A stretch of 64,000 nt of DNA from Zerene cesonia (Eukaryota; Arthropoda; Insecta; Lepidoptera; Pieridae), in the NCBI RefSeq assembly GCF_012273895.1, contig NC_052124.1:1922001-1986000 (forward strand), read 5' to 3'. Under the pieces are notes generated by a model, which saw only the letters and a list, made by a program, of their open reading frames with translations, had not been told where the DNA came from and ran no database searches. Every line of letters starts with the position of its first letter. Positions within the stretch are counted from its first letter, which is position 1. Positions 43,185 to 55,216 of the stretch are shown here, piece after piece. The translations under genes were made by a program, and so were the position numbers.

Positions 43185-44106
43185 TATGACAATATTACTG
43201 ACATAGAATCTTTGACTTGTAACCACTGAAACAGATTAATTACGCACTTATGTTAAATCAAGTCTTTTTTTAATTATGATAGGTATAAACCTAGAAGAAA
43301 CCGAGAATCTCAAATAAAAATAACACTTATTACATTTTAAATTTGAAATACTCTGATTGTTTGTATTTAAAAAACCCAACCTTATTGTCATTGTCGGTAG
43401 AATTATCAACTCACGTTGTTGTGTAATTCTAATTATGTGATTTATTTTTAGGTAAACATTTCGTGTCTCGTAATCAGCTATACATTAACTTCTAATAATA
43501 TTACGCTTACCTAGATAGGAGAAAAATTATAACGTATAAATAACTGTATCTAGGAATAAACATTTTTATATATACTTACTTAGGTGTTACATCTAGATAG
43601 AGTAGGACGAATCTATATAATCGTTTTTTTAACAAACTAACCGCTTATTAAAATAATGCTCACATAACTCACACAGTCAACCTCTCGTGTACAAAAAGCC
43701 TTACCTTAAAACAAATATTATGTTTAGTTGCAGTGTGAGTGTTGAATTTTAATATCATTACTTGAGTTGCGTTTTTAATTTTATAAAAGCACTGCTTTCC
43801 TTTTGTAATGTGGGTTTAAAATGTAGTTTTTGTTTGGTGCCGGTGACGTTGTTATGTTTACGTGGAATTGGCTTTGTTCTACGTGAATTTGTATCTAGAA
43901 ATGATCTAGAAGTTTCTTTTAATAGCATCAAATTTGAAGTGAATAAGGCCAGACTTACATTATATATTCATTTTCGTTCATCGATAATTCTGTTATTTAT
44001 TCATGTTGTTTCCCTCCTTTTACTCTTCATTGGTATTAATTTTTGATATAATTATACACATGATCATATTCTGTTTTAGCTTAAGAACGTACCCTATTAT
44101 TAAACA
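43185..44106. other. Unassigned AT-rich sequence
   Basis: The 94-residue frame 43762-44046 (+) is hydrophobic, as expected from T-rich DNA, and matches no family I know. Confidence 0.4.
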
Positions 44107-44232
44107 CTAGCTGCGCCCCACAGTTTCCCCCGCGTAAGTCGGTATCCCGTAGAAATATCGGGATAAAAAGTTGCCTATATGTTATTCCAGTTGTCCAGCT
44201 GTCTATGTAGGAAATTTCATTGCAATCGATTT
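44107..44232 (-). mobile_element. HEL-a, 5'-truncated
   Basis: CTAGCTGCGCCCCACAGTTT, CCCGCGTAAGTCGG and TATTCCAGTTGTCCAGCTG. Confidence 0.8.
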
Positions 44233-44711
44233 ATCACTAATTATATAAAACTGTATATCATTTATCATTCTGATTTTATCGAAATACGTTCCGTCACATT
44301 TCTATCTACGTTTGACAAAAACTGCTTTCAAATTCATTGATATATTAATAATTAGAATAACTATTTCAAAAAAGAACCTAACTGAACGATTAAACTTCTC
44401 AGCTGAATTAATACAAACGTCAAATCACAGCGGAAACTCACAAAGAATCGTATAAAATTATCAAGTTGAAAGAAGACGAAATGAAGCGGCCAGACCCGAT
44501 CCGAGCAATTAATCGTCCGATCAATCAACAATTAATTCTATTCAAGCTGCGACGTCGCAAATTGAGGGTAACAAGAGAAATATTTCACAGCTCCATTTTT
44601 CCCGAATACCCCCTAATTACTTTTGCTTTGCTTCTCGAAATAGACATGCTGCATGAAGATGCTTGCATTACTGCTTATTACTTCGTATACGATATAATTA
44701 TGGAATTTAGT
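44233..44711. other. Unassigned sequence with an unrecognised 83-residue frame
   Basis: 44466-44717 (+) encodes a frame starting MKEDEMKRPDPIRAINRP, with a basic middle (LRRRKLRV). It is less AT-driven than its neighbours but lacks a splice or homology argument, so I do not call it a gene. Confidence 0.3.
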
Positions 44712-44860
44712 TTTTAACCGATTTCAAAAAAAGGCTCCTCGATTCGATAGCATTTGTTGTTTGTTACCTCAGAACTTTGGACCAGGTGAATCGATTTTAA
44801 TAACTTTTTTCTTTGGAGGCTCAGGTCGCCTTATGGGCAAGATAACGAAGGTATTTAAGT
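44712..44860 (+). mobile_element. RP-8 fragment
   Basis: CCGATTTCAAAAAAAGGCTC, GTTACCTCAGAACTTTGGAC and GGTGAATCGATTTTAATAAC. Confidence 0.6.
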
Positions 44861-45138
44861 TATGACTAAAAATAAACCACCGGAATATGTATTTAATAAT
44901 AAAAATTGTTTAATTGACATTCGCATGCATGTAAAATGTAAACCTCCCAATATATCTTCAAGCGCTTCAAGTGAACGTGACGTCTTTGACGGCCCGGCGT
45001 CTTACAGCTGGAATCATAATGCGCTTGCTGGGATCAAAAATTTAAATTGCGTACTTCACTCGTTTGCGCGTGTTTATTGGACAGATATAGCTTCTTAATT
45101 TAAAATGACCTTTTATGCGTAATTTGAACCGAATTTAG

Positions 45139-45245
45139 TGACCGCCTCCTTAGTGCGGTGGTTAACGAGTGAGCACAGAACCGAGGGGTACTGGGTTGAG
45201 GCTGATCACTCGTCTATAAAGAAAATCGATCAGTGAAACACATGA
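45139..45245 (+). mobile_element. SINE-2 with internal deletion
   Basis: The head GACCGCCTCCTTAGTGCGGT to CTGGGTT joins straight to GGCTGATCAC. About 60 bp covering the B box and A-rich linker is missing. It ends at GTGAAACACATGA, where RP-5 begins. Confidence 0.8.
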
Positions 45246-45350
45246 TTATACCCACGGCCCCCGGGGTAGAAGCCGTGGGTTATGTCGGAATCCTACCGAA
45301 TAAAACCCCACTGTGTTCCGTCGAGCCGCATTGGTGAAAGGGCCACTTGT
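45246..45350 (-). mobile_element. RP-5, second copy, reversed
   Basis: TACCCACGGCCCCCGGGGTA, GAAGCCGTGGGTTATGTC and CCCCACTGTGTTCCGTC match the reverse of 22543-22699. Both ends are truncated and no duplication is visible. Confidence 0.8.
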
Positions 45351-46734
45351 TAGAAATCTTCTGTTCTTCACTTATCAGAAAAGCCATCCTGCTACACTAA
45401 TCAAGTGCGCGTTGACAGTATCACATGTCTATCACTTTTTTCACCACCATACATCACGATGACTTCTCCATACCTAACATAACCAACAATTTTCTTAACA
45501 ACACAATAAAACGCAATAAAAACAAACACGACAATGCCTCAAACAAATCTCAATAACAAGAAGTCAATAACTAACCACGGGGGTTAAGGGTAAACGTGGG
45601 GTTGGAGAGGGTTAAACGGCGATTTCTTCCCTCTTTCCACTTCAACAGTTTTATTTGTATCCGCAGACCTCTTGGGACGACATATATTCCGATAAACTCT
45701 GCAATCTTGTTAGTTTTGTTATCGAAAGGGCCAGTACGATTGCAGCGTATAAAATATGCTTTAATGGTTGGTTGTTTTAGTTTGCATAAAAATTATAAAT
45801 AATGACAGGCTTTAATAGTATACATTAAAATGTTGTATTCAGATTTGTTTCATTTATAATAATTTTTTATGTAACTATGCATAAAACGCTTTAAATAGTT
45901 TATTAGGCGGCTGTATCACTGTGTATCTCTTTCATAAGCTAAGTTTTTACCTCCCAAATTAGCTATCTATATCCTATGTTCGCTTTGCATCAATCTTCGA
46001 TTATTATATGATATTTATCGATCTCTAATCGGTACGCTAATGCAACAGTTCTTCGATTGATTATTTGAAAAAAAAATCTGAGTAAATGGACATATCAATG
46101 TATGCGACTTGCGTTGATTATAAACAGGCGTTATTGGATACATGTGAAGATTATCTATTTCTTCATGGATTTAATTGAAATATCTAACAATGATAAGTCT
46201 CGATTACATTAAATTAAGCAGTAAATTAAGTAAAGAGATCATTGCGAAAAGAGATTTTTCTGTTTCTCCCTTCTTTTGAGATTCACCAGATTTCACCAGA
46301 TTCTGTCTTAGACCCAAGTTCTTATACCTAATATAACTAGGAATAACAAAGAAACAACAAATAAACATCATCAGTATGTTATAGTATGTTATATACTCAC
46401 ATATTGCCTGTCTTATATATTACAGAACAAACAGCGCAAATCCAAAACAGTATTCCATAAAACAACTTATCGCGAACAATAAAAATGTTAATATTGATAC
46501 AAATCAAAGTGAGACGCCATAACAGGGAATAACCTGTCAAATGGAGATTGTTCAGACCTTATGCTGTTTCTGCGGGAATGACCTTATCAAGGGCTATAAG
46601 GAATAAATAGAGAGATAAAAATAAAGTTATTTTTTTCCAAAACGCCGATCCTTGGCTGTGTGTTACACCGCTTTCGGCGTTTATACGGAGAGTATTATAA
46701 ATGCTTTGTAGCTATTTATTTATTTGTAGGATAT
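45351..46734. other. Unassigned sequence
   Basis: About 1.4 kb with no repeat partner. Frames of 68 and 78 residues (45596 and, upstream, 44862) are not recognised. Confidence 0.4.
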
Positions 46735-47045
46735 GTGAATTCCCGTAAAGTGAGTGAATGGGGATAAATTATGCATCTGTTTAATTTTTAGTTTTATAGC
46801 ATTGAAATGCTTTATAAATGAGAAATTTTGAAAGAATAGAAAAAATTTGATCACGAGGCAGGATTCGAACCTGCGTATCTTGCCTAACCGTAGCAATATT
46901 ATGCATCTGTTTCACACAAAATCTTCTCTACGGTCAAGTATGTGTAGTCTTCTATGTCCTGCCAGACCGAGGTATTTCTTTGTGAGTCCTAACCGGGAAT
47001 TGAAAGACCTCGGCTCTGCGCAAACGTAAGACGTTAACCAATTTA
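46735..47045 (-). mobile_element. SINE-2, worn, split by SINE-3
   Basis: The reversed 3' part lies at 46735-46782 (AATTCCCGTAAAGTGAG..., GCATCTGTTT) and the rest at 46898-47045 (TTCTATGTCCTGCCAGACCG, AACCGGGAATTG). Removing the insert and one copy of the duplication restores the SINE-2 order. Confidence 0.78.
46783..46897 (-). mobile_element. SINE-3, nested in SINE-2, with 15-bp target duplication
   Basis: ATTATGCATCTGTTT at 46768-46782 and 46898-46912 flanks it exactly. On the minus strand it runs from TATTGCTACGGTTAGGC through B box GGTTCGAATCC to the tail GCATTTCAATGCTATAAAAC and TAAAAATT. This fixes the true 3' end of the family and shows LINE-type insertion. Confidence 0.9.
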
Positions 47046-47809
47046 ATCATTTGCAACTTAATCATTAATTACATATATGTATGTGGGAAATTGTCACAGA
47101 ACACCTAGGGGCTAGAAAGTAACCATTTTGTCAATCCAGAAGGGCTCCTAAAAGAAGTTTAATTGAATTGTATAAATAAATGTTTAAGTTACAATGAATT
47201 GCTGCTAACATTTCTCTCGTGTTTTTATTTATAACCATCAACATGATATTCGATCTACTTATGTTTCTCAAATTAAAGACATTCCTTAACACGACGTCTG
47301 TTATAAGTAAGAATATTGCAATTTTGCACCCCTAGCTTACACAACGGTGTAACAGAAGTCCGCAGATAGCCCTGGGCACAGTGGGTTAAAATGTAACATG
47401 CAATAAAACACCCCTTCTGTCCATAAATATCTCTTCGGAAGTTGGTCTGTTAGTGGTCGGTTTTTTCCTACAGTCCACTTTTATTTATTGACGGAATTTG
47501 AGGGTATTTCCCTGTTATTTGACCCCTTCTCTCAACGGTTATAGACAGACGATTTATTCACTTTATAAATTGTTTTCGGATTATGCTTTGGTGGATTGTT
47601 TTTTGTAGTTACGTAAGATTAATTAAATATTATTTGTTATTTCACTATTTAGAATACATACAATATTTTAGTATTAGTCCAACGTGTTCTAGTGTCTATA
47701 ATCTAGATATTATTCCATAGGAATATTTGTAAGCTATTTAAATATTTTTTTTAATAACAGATTGAATATACTTATCATAGTTTCCATATTACCGGCACTA
47801 GCAAGGGAT
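47046..47809. other. Unassigned AT-rich sequence
   Basis: No repeat or coding signal recognised. Confidence 0.4.
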
Positions 47810-47965
47810 ACATCCAACCTAATATAATAAAGAGAATACATGTTTTGTATATATGTGTTTGTAATGTTTTCACACAGAAACTACTGGTCCGCTTCAAAAT
47901 TATTTTACAACTAGAATGAAGAGACAGATCTTCACTAAGTGACATAATATAGCATGGGCATAGCG
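47810..47965 (+). mobile_element. Worn HEL-c-like element
   Basis: CTAATATAATAAAGAGAATA, CACACAGAAACTACTGGTCC and AGTGACATAATATAGC. The ends are diverged. Confidence 0.45.
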
Positions 47966-48563
47966 GCAGCCTGAGATATTTATTTACATTATCATGTGTC
48001 GCTTCGCTTTCTTTACAATTACCAAATTATTGGATTATAAATTCCACATACACAATAAAAATAATAAATACCTGACCATCATATACCATCTAAATCTTCC
48101 AAGAACCAAAACAGTCCATTAAAAAATGTCCGAACACGGCCGATCAATCTGAGCCGGGATAAGTAGCGTAATATTGTTAGTCCGACCACGGAACTCTCCC
48201 GGGGCAGATTTTCCCATAAATTGAAGACGCTAAGTGATTCGCCCCTTTCAATCTTCCGATACCCAGGGCATATTTTTTACTGGTCCGAGAGGATTTATCT
48301 TTTTAACAATTCATGGCCAGTCGCTTTGCCCTCGATGGACTTTGTGTTTGGCAATTGGCAGAAACGTGTTTGGATTATGGGTTTATTGACTTCAACAATG
48401 GCTGATAGTAATGGATTCTAGTACTTTAGTTTTATGTAGCAAACAGAGATTCACAGATTGGTTATAAATTTAATCCTGGTTTCACAAAAACAGGTCTAAA
48501 TCTAGTTAACCTGTATATGATAAGCTCACTTGTTTGATTTAATATAACATAGCAATCTAGGCA
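47966..48563. other. Unassigned sequence
   Basis: 48115-48420 is less AT-rich and unique (CGAACACGGCCGATCAATCT, then GAACTCTCCCGGGGCAG). The 66-residue frame there is not recognised. Could be conserved non-coding DNA. Confidence 0.35.
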
Positions 48564-48655
48564 TCATCATCAGCCAATGTGTTCCCACTGCACGTGTCTT
48601 CCCCCTGCCTTCTATGAGAGTTCAGCCTTAATCCACCACGCTGGCCAGGTGAATT
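48564..48655 (-). mobile_element. SINE-1 3' end fragment
   Basis: CATCATCATCAGCC, AATGTGTTCCCACTGC and AATCCACCACGCTGGCCAGG. Confidence 0.78.
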
Positions 48656-50015
48656 AAAAAAAATTGTATCTATTTGAAATAATCGTTTGATCATTTTACC
48701 GCGACAATCGAATCCTTTGGTACTGGTGGAAATTATCTATTTAAGATAAAAGTTCTGTAACAATTGTTTGTTTTATTGTTAGCCACCGATGCGCGGCGGT
48801 CACAAGGCGTCGTGTCAACAATAGTCGCGTGTCGCGTGACACCGTGACAAGGGGCTTATACAGGATGTTGTTTCGTAGTTTATGTTTGAAAAAAAATGTT
48901 TAGCGTATGGAGTTTATGATGAAAATCACATAAAAGTATGACGATGGGAAATTTGGGTCTTGTAAAATATTGAATAATTTTAAATGGTAAAGAACTTGTA
49001 ATTTTTAGTGTTAATTATTAGAATTAATACTTTTATAATAGATGCATAATATAGTAAATGTTAAAATAGAGGTTTTAGAAAAAAATAGTTATTCTCTTCT
49101 TCGTCGCCGACTATTTACTTAATATTTAGCTCTGTTTAGATACAAAATCCTTATCCTCCAAAACAAAAGATGTATGTTATCCCTATATTATCCCGAGTTC
49201 AATACTTAAAGGAAACAATTTAAATTCATTTTTTAAACAAACAAACTTTCAAATCTATAATATAGTGAAAAAAATATAATAAGTACCCTAATGTTTCCAA
49301 TACAATTACCATTTAACTGTCATATATACCAAATAATATTAAAACAAAATGTTTTCCAATATATAATTATTTGTTATTCAATCATAACTGAATGATTATA
49401 CGTCTGAAATGATACGATATGCTTTCATTCGGATACAATTAAAATATATAAATAACATGTATATAGTTTGTACATATAACTGATACATTCAAGTGCATTC
49501 ATATATATAGGTGGAACTCTAACAGCCAAAATAAATTAATCAATAATGATATATAAAAACAACACCCTGTATAACAAGGTATGATCTATTGAATTCTATG
49601 AGCAGGCGCTGTATCGGTCTCACATCGCTGATATCTATTGTCTATTCACCTTTGTGCATACAAATATTGGGTTTCGCGTATCTAGGTCACTGATTCAATT
49701 GTCTTGGAATTTTCTAGATTGGGTTACGGGAAGTGTTTTCTCGTGATATATCGGACTGCGTAATTCACGATTCGTAATTGAGATAATTAAATTTTCAATT
49801 AAATCTCACTAATTTAATTTCTTATTCTTCATATTATACAATGTTATTAACCTAAACCTTAAAATAGTTATGAAAAACAACGATTATTACTTACGAGGCG
49901 ATCATACGAGTTTACCTATATATAGGAATTTAGATAAAAATTCCTACAAACAAACATGTAAAATTACAGTTTAAAGTAGGCATTTCTCATTGTATCGAAA
50001 TTACAAACAAGAGGA
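48656..50015. other. Unassigned AT-rich sequence
   Basis: About 1.35 kb without recognised repeats. A GC-richer patch at 48780-48855 contains GTGTCGCGTGACACCGTGAC, a short dyad. No gene recognised. Confidence 0.4.
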
Positions 50016-50170
50016 TGGTCTTTCCGGTCTTTAATCCTTTTCTTTTCCCTTATCCCATAAAAGCGGGCAGCACATTCGTAAAGGCACTACCTTTGCGAAT
50101 GTTCATTGGCGGTGGTGATCGCTTACCATCAGGCGAACCACAAGCTCAGTTGCCCGCTATGACAAAAAAA
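50016..50170 (+). mobile_element. RP-4 retroposon, 5'-truncated
   Basis: AAAAGCGGGCAGCACATTCG, CTTACCATCAGGCGAACCAC and CCCGCTATGACAAAAAAAAA. Confidence 0.82.
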
Positions 50171-51334
50171 AACAGAATAATAAAGCATTCTTTATCAAAT
50201 CACCACAATTGGCTATGTCAATATTATCCAAAATCTCAATCAAATATTCCGGCGAATTTCGTTTGACCGAAAAAAAACAGATATCCGTTCAAATATTAAC
50301 AAGGAACCCGCGTCAAAACAGAAATCAAACAGCGCACCATCAAAACACTGCTCTCATTATTCATTCATTGTGAGGATTAAAAAAATTAACATCAAAGACA
50401 AATATCTTTCGAACCGAATCGGAAAAGGCCATCAATAATTAATCAGCCATCTCGACTCAAATAACGTCAGTTCAGAGTTAAATAGAGTTTGAAAAGAAAA
50501 AAAAACTCGCTCCTAGCCCGTGGGGAAATTTTATATAGGAACTTGGTATCGGCTATAGCGCTGTAGAGGCGCTGGAAGCGACTCTTTTATCCAGGTTTTG
50601 ACGAAATCGTTTATGAAAAACATATTTTTAGTTGATGGCCCTATTACTAACACTTTGTTATCCGTCTGTATGTCTATAAATTGTATGTTGTCTGTCTTAT
50701 TTTAGTCAAATAACTACAAAGTAACTTACAAAGAGGATAAATAAATAGATATCGTCTTTACTTATCACTTTATCACATTATTTACGAAACGAAATCTATT
50801 TCCCATGATCAAAAGTTGTTTAATAACTAAATTTATCAAAATAAGCAACTACTTATTTGAATAAGCTGGCATTTTTGTTATTATTAAGAAAAATCTGACT
50901 GCGTAATTCTGCATATTTCATACATTTTGTTTCATTATGTAACTAAATATACACTATGCTATTCCTACGAATGAAAAAACTGATCGAAAAACGTACAGAA
51001 AACCGAAAAAACATGTATTCCTTCTAGTAATCATATATGCAGGATCATGACCCCTGAAGACGAATTAATGAAAAATGAAATCGACTTGTAAAATCTAATT
51101 TTTACAGTCGCCGGTATCCGAGGACAATCTCATCTGCTTGTAAATTTATTAAATATGTTCATTGATTTATTTATATATTCTTCTACGCATTTGAAATACG
51201 AATAGTGCAAATGTGAAGACTTATGCCCGATTTTACAGATTATGTTTCGTTTAAATTATATGTTAATTAAAATGACAGATAATTAAGATTATATTTACAT
51301 CAAAATATGTAAAAATAATTTTTCGTCTGTGATA
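50171..51334. other. Unassigned AT-rich sequence
   Basis: About 1.15 kb with no repeat or coding signal recognised. Confidence 0.4.
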
Positions 51335-51465
51335 CATATATAGCCTATGTCAATCAGCGAAGTTGCGGCTTTGAAATGGTGAAGGAATTATTGTAATTGG
51401 TCTAGTAGTTTTTGTGTGAAAACATACAAAAATACAAAAGTATCCTCTTTATAATATTTGTGCAA
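51335..51465 (-). mobile_element. Worn HEL-d-like element
   Basis: TATAGCCTATGTCAATCAGC, then GGCTTTGAAATGGTGAAGGA and AGTAGTTTTTGTGTGAAAAC, the reverse of the HEL-d body. Confidence 0.6.
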
Positions 51466-51576
51466 GTGGCCATCAAAGACATTATCAGCAGTGAAACCGG
51501 CCCAAAAATTATATTTGGCATAAAGGATGATCAATCTGTTTAAGCAAAACGTAGACACTACAAAAATTGAATTTGT

Positions 51577-51800
51577 TTAGGCCATAATATACCACGCTGG
51601 TCAAGTGGCGGCTGGCAGATGTCACAATGCTGTCGAACTTTTGATTCTTTAACATGCCGGTTTTCTCAAGATGCTTTCCTTCGCCGTTCCGAATAAAGGT
51701 TAAATAAAAAAATCAATTTATTTCCAGTACGCTAGCCTGGTCGCAACCCTTGACATTTCGATTTAAGTCCGAAGTCCTCACCACTGAGTCACTACTGCTC
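51577..51800 (-). mobile_element. SINE-1, 3'-truncated
   Basis: ACCACGCTGGTCAAGTGGCG to the reversed head CTCACCACTGAGTCACTACT. The (GAT)n tail end is missing. Confidence 0.82.
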
Positions 51801-51827
51801 ATAAACATATAATGTCTGTATGTACAG

Positions 51828-51853
51828 ATAGAAAGACTATATAGTCTTTCTAT
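51828..51853. other. Perfect 26-bp palindrome
   Basis: ATAGAAAGACTAT is followed at once by its exact reverse complement. It lies about 28 bp beyond the SINE-1 head. It could be a fold-back scar or a cruciform-forming site. Confidence 0.8.
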
Positions 51854-52310
51854 TGATGAAATTGCGTTCCCACCAGGTCTTCGAATCAATATAAACTCTT
51901 AAATAGCATTTCACAGCAACCCTCTACGCACAATTACGCCGAGAAAACTTGCTTCGAATCTTGCCAAAAAAATTGACCGCCGCATCCCTCGAGAACGCGT
52001 TTTAACTGTCATTAATTTTAAGCATTCCCCCTTCCGCCCCCACGCAATCGCCGAAGGGTGATTAAACCATGTTTAATGTCACCCCAAAAAAATAAAATTC
52101 TACTAATCAACAGATTGATTCTGAATTTTCTCAGGCGGAAAAACTTTTGCTAGTCTCATGGGCGCGCCGCGTCGATTTTGGGGAAATAATTTTCGGCCTG
52201 CAAATGTGTTTTTTTCGACGAATCCGTTTTCTCTGTACCGTTTCGAATGCTTTATATTCTGATACGAAGGTTTCTGCATTATTAACATGTGGATGATATT
52301 TTTTTAAAAT
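51854..52310. other. Unique, less AT-rich sequence
   Basis: 51985-52240 is complex and without repeat partner (CCTCGAGAACGCGTTTTAAC, then GGGCGCGCCGCGTCGATTTT). Overlapping 61- and 68-residue minus frames are not recognised. Conserved non-coding DNA is possible. Confidence 0.35.
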
Positions 52311-52425
52311 TGATCGCGAGGCGGGATTCGAACTCACTTCTTTTCCCCAAACCGCAGCAACTTGCGTTCATTAAAAAGTCCTTTTTATAAAGCATTTCAA
52401 TGCTATAATACTAAAATTTAAAAAA
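52311..52425. mobile_element. SINE-3 composite: reversed body plus sense tail
   Basis: 52311-52366 is a reversed body (GCGAGGCGGGATTCGAAC). 52386-52425 is the sense tail (TATAAAGCATTTCAATGC). Same layout as 39672 and 60777. Confidence 0.7.
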
Positions 52426-53379
52426 CAAATGAAAATTAAGCCGCCATCAAATTGTCAGAAGAAAACCTACGAAATTTTCTTATAAGCATACTTCTATACC
52501 GCCAATAGATTGACTCAAATCACCGCAGTATTTCAATACTAATTAAAAATGTCTAAAAATTAGCTGGAGCGGATTCCAATTGGCATGAACGCAGCGACAA
52601 GCGATGGTCCCGCGACGACGAGATTTCGACATTATTTAAGGGAATTTAGAAAGCGTTGCAGGAGATATTATATTAAGACAAAACTAATAATAAATACTTG
52701 CATAACTTTCTGTTACTGCGTTTTATGCCATAGAGAACCAGAGGAAATTCAGATGTATTTTTTTCTTTTTTTTTTTTAATGGCAACAGAATACAATGGAT
52801 TATAATAAACATTTTACATACAACAGAATGTAACGTATGTGAAGTTTAGAAAAAGAAAAAGGCAAGAAAAGCTCAGTTGATTTAGATGAAATTTGACCCC
52901 ACACATCAACCTTAGCAAAAATTTTGTTTCTTTCAAAGAACATGATATTAAGCCACTATAGTAGATAAGTGTTCTCCATATTAACTTCCTTATTATTTTC
53001 CATATTAACTTTCAAAGTATAATAGAAGATCAAAATATTACATAAATACCACATAGCTATAAATTGAGTATTTCGAAATTCCCTTTCGTTTTTGTTTTTT
53101 ATTTATTCCAGTTTTTCAAACGCTAATATGCGAAATGGATTCCGGGGGTGGCAGGGTGGTGTAAAATATGGATCATTATCTATAGGTTTTTTTGTATAAA
53201 TATTAAAGAATGGATATAATATTTTCCCAGAAAATCGAAGAACATTCTGGTAAATCCTTTGAAACATTAGGAAATGTTTTTTCTTGTATTATTTTTTTTG
53301 TTTATATGTGTTTAAAGGGACCCTGGTGTTCTGACAAGACATCTTAATATTTATTTCTGCTGTATAGAGAAAAAAAAAT
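52426..53379. other. Unassigned sequence
   Basis: 52560-52680 is less AT-rich (GCAGCGACAAGCGATGGTCC, then CGCGACGACGAGATTTCG) and encodes an unrecognised 64-residue frame. T11 run at 52769. Confidence 0.35.
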
Positions 53380-53548
53380 GTAGTCCCGTGTCCCTTTGTG
53401 GGGTATGGGACAGATGCACTCTTGTGTTTTAGTTATTAATGCACTTAACACTCAGTTATTTGCTTTGTTTTCCGGGACATTTTGTGCGAGTTCCCAACGG
53501 GAATCGAACCCAGGACCCATTAACCTCTGTACCATGTAGGTTAAATGA
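53380..53548 (-). mobile_element. SINE-2, worn, with small insertions
   Basis: GTAGTCCCGTGTCCCTTTGT, then the reversed head CGGGAATCGAACCCAGGACC. About 60 bp between differs from the family. The 60-residue plus frame is a shadow. Confidence 0.75.
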
Positions 53549-54138
53549 CTTCTGTGAGATCATGATAAAAGAGTTAAATTGCCATAAAAGTTTTCAGTTT
53601 CTACATACAATACTTGCGTAAAATCAAAAAGTTTCCAGCTTATATTCAAAATTATTTCACTACTTTTGCTATTTCTTGCTTTAAAAGGGCGTTATTATAT
53701 TTATAATTACGTTTTATTTGCATATAGCCTTCTATCCAGATAAAAAACGTATGTCTCATAAATACAAACACACTCAAAGATTTTTTACTATTTACATTCA
53801 AAATCAAAAAACTACAGGAAATTCCCTTGAAACATTACCGAATTCGATTTCATTAAGCGATACCATCAGTTTTCCGCCTCGCATTACCGTTTACCCTGTA
53901 CCTAACGGCTGGGCTAAATCGACCATGAGCCGAAGCATAAAAATTAACAAAAAAACAATAGAATTAACATAGAAAACATCTGCGACGAGAATCGTCCTCA
54001 CATCCCCTACTATGGGCCTGATAAAGGAATAATACTTGATGTTGGTTCGAGGATTCTTCGAGTCATTTTGCATACTTGACAAGCTTTCAATTGATTTCTA
54101 TAGCCTCAAACATACAGTCATCTGGACAGATTTAATGT
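53549..54138. other. Mostly unassigned; RP-6 tail fragment
   Basis: ACTTGCGTAAAATCAAAAAG at 53612-53631 resembles the long RP-6 tail. Frames at 53718 and 53891 on opposite strands are not recognised. Confidence 0.4.
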
Positions 54139-54258
54139 ATTTATTTATTTTACCTTTATTGTACAATTGGTCGTAAATTAAACAAAAGCATAAGCTCTAG
54201 AAAAGTAAATTGTACAAATTGGCCCTGTGGCTCAAAGCCATCTCTTCCAGGCAATTTT
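54139..54258 (-). mobile_element. RP-7 fragment
   Basis: TTTATTGTACAATTGGTCG, then GGCCCTGTGGCTCAAAGCCA and CTTCCAGGCAA. Confidence 0.65.
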
Positions 54259-54289
54259 CATCCTACATCCGTACATCTCATATCTATAT

Positions 54290-54450
54290 ATTTAATCGAC
54301 GATGCAAAAAAGGGGGTTCTCAATTCAACCGCATTTTTTTTTTGTTTTATTTTACTGTTACTTGATAATTCCGTGGATTTTGAACCCATGAATCTTATTA
54401 CCATGTCTTCATTTAATACCATACATATTTAGTTCACATGTTATTATGCG
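54290..54450 (+). mobile_element. RP-8 fragment
   Basis: GATGCAAAAAAGGGGGTTCT CAATTC, a T-run, and ACTTGATAATTCCGTGG. Confidence 0.55.
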
Positions 54451-54453
54451 GTA

Positions 54454-54598
54454 TCTATACTAATATTAAAAAACTAAAGAGTTTGTTTGGTTGAGCGCGC
54501 TAATCTTAGGAACTAACTGTCCAATTTGGAATACCTTTCAGTGTTAGATAGCACATTTATTGAGGAAGGCTATAGGCTATGAACGGGGCGACCGCTGG
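54454..54598 (+). mobile_element. HEL-c, near complete
   Basis: TCTATACTAATATTAAAAAA to GGGGCGACCGCTGG. The family marks CAGTGTTAGATAGC and TGAGGAAGGCTATAGGC are present. Confidence 0.75.
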
Positions 54599-54886
54599 TA
54601 TTAACATAAAAAATACACGTACAAAATATTATTCAATATTTTCTAAATCCAGCCACAACAAATAGTAAGTAACATCTTACGGCATTGATTCTTCGCTCCT
54701 CACTCCCCGGGGGGTGAATTTATCTGGCAAAAAGCAATAAACATTAAAAATAAAATGGCGAATCCACCCCCGATCGTCTTTTCTCTACCTATTTGGTCTC
54801 ACTAAGCTTTATTTTGCACAGATTGCCAAGGTCTTAATTATTATATTTATCTCGAAACGTTCTATGGGGTACTCGTAAAAAAAGCA

Positions 54887-55184
54887 GTGGTGAGAACCTC
54901 GGACTTCAAAATCGATAAGTCGGGGTTCGAGACCGGGCGAGCGTGCAGGAAATAAATTGATTTTTCAATTTATCTGCAAATGTGGATAACATCACCACTG
55001 CTTAAAACGGTGAAGGAAAACATCGTGAGGAAGCCGGCCTGTCCAAGAATCAAAAGTTAGACGACATGTGACATCTGCCAAACCGCACTTGGTCAGCGTG
55101 GTGCGATTATGGCCTGAACCCTCATAGAAGCCTGTGTTCCAGCAGTGGCAATATGTATGGTCTGATGATGATGATGATGATGAT
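54887..55184 (+). mobile_element. SINE-1, near full length
   Basis: GCAGTGGTGAGAACCTCGGA (A box partly deleted), B box GGTTCGAGACC, then the full body and a long (GAT)n tail. Confidence 0.88.
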
Positions 55185-55216
55185 GCTCTATTGGGCGATT
55201 TTATAATCCTTGCATA

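Noticed and set aside
43762..44046. 94-residue hydrophobic frame resembling a membrane protein
   Set aside because: T-rich DNA gives leucine- and phenylalanine-rich frames by chance; no start context, splice site or homology supports it.
44466..44717. 83-residue frame with a basic middle
   Set aside because: Composition is more gene-like than most, but there is no recognisable domain and no supporting splice signals.
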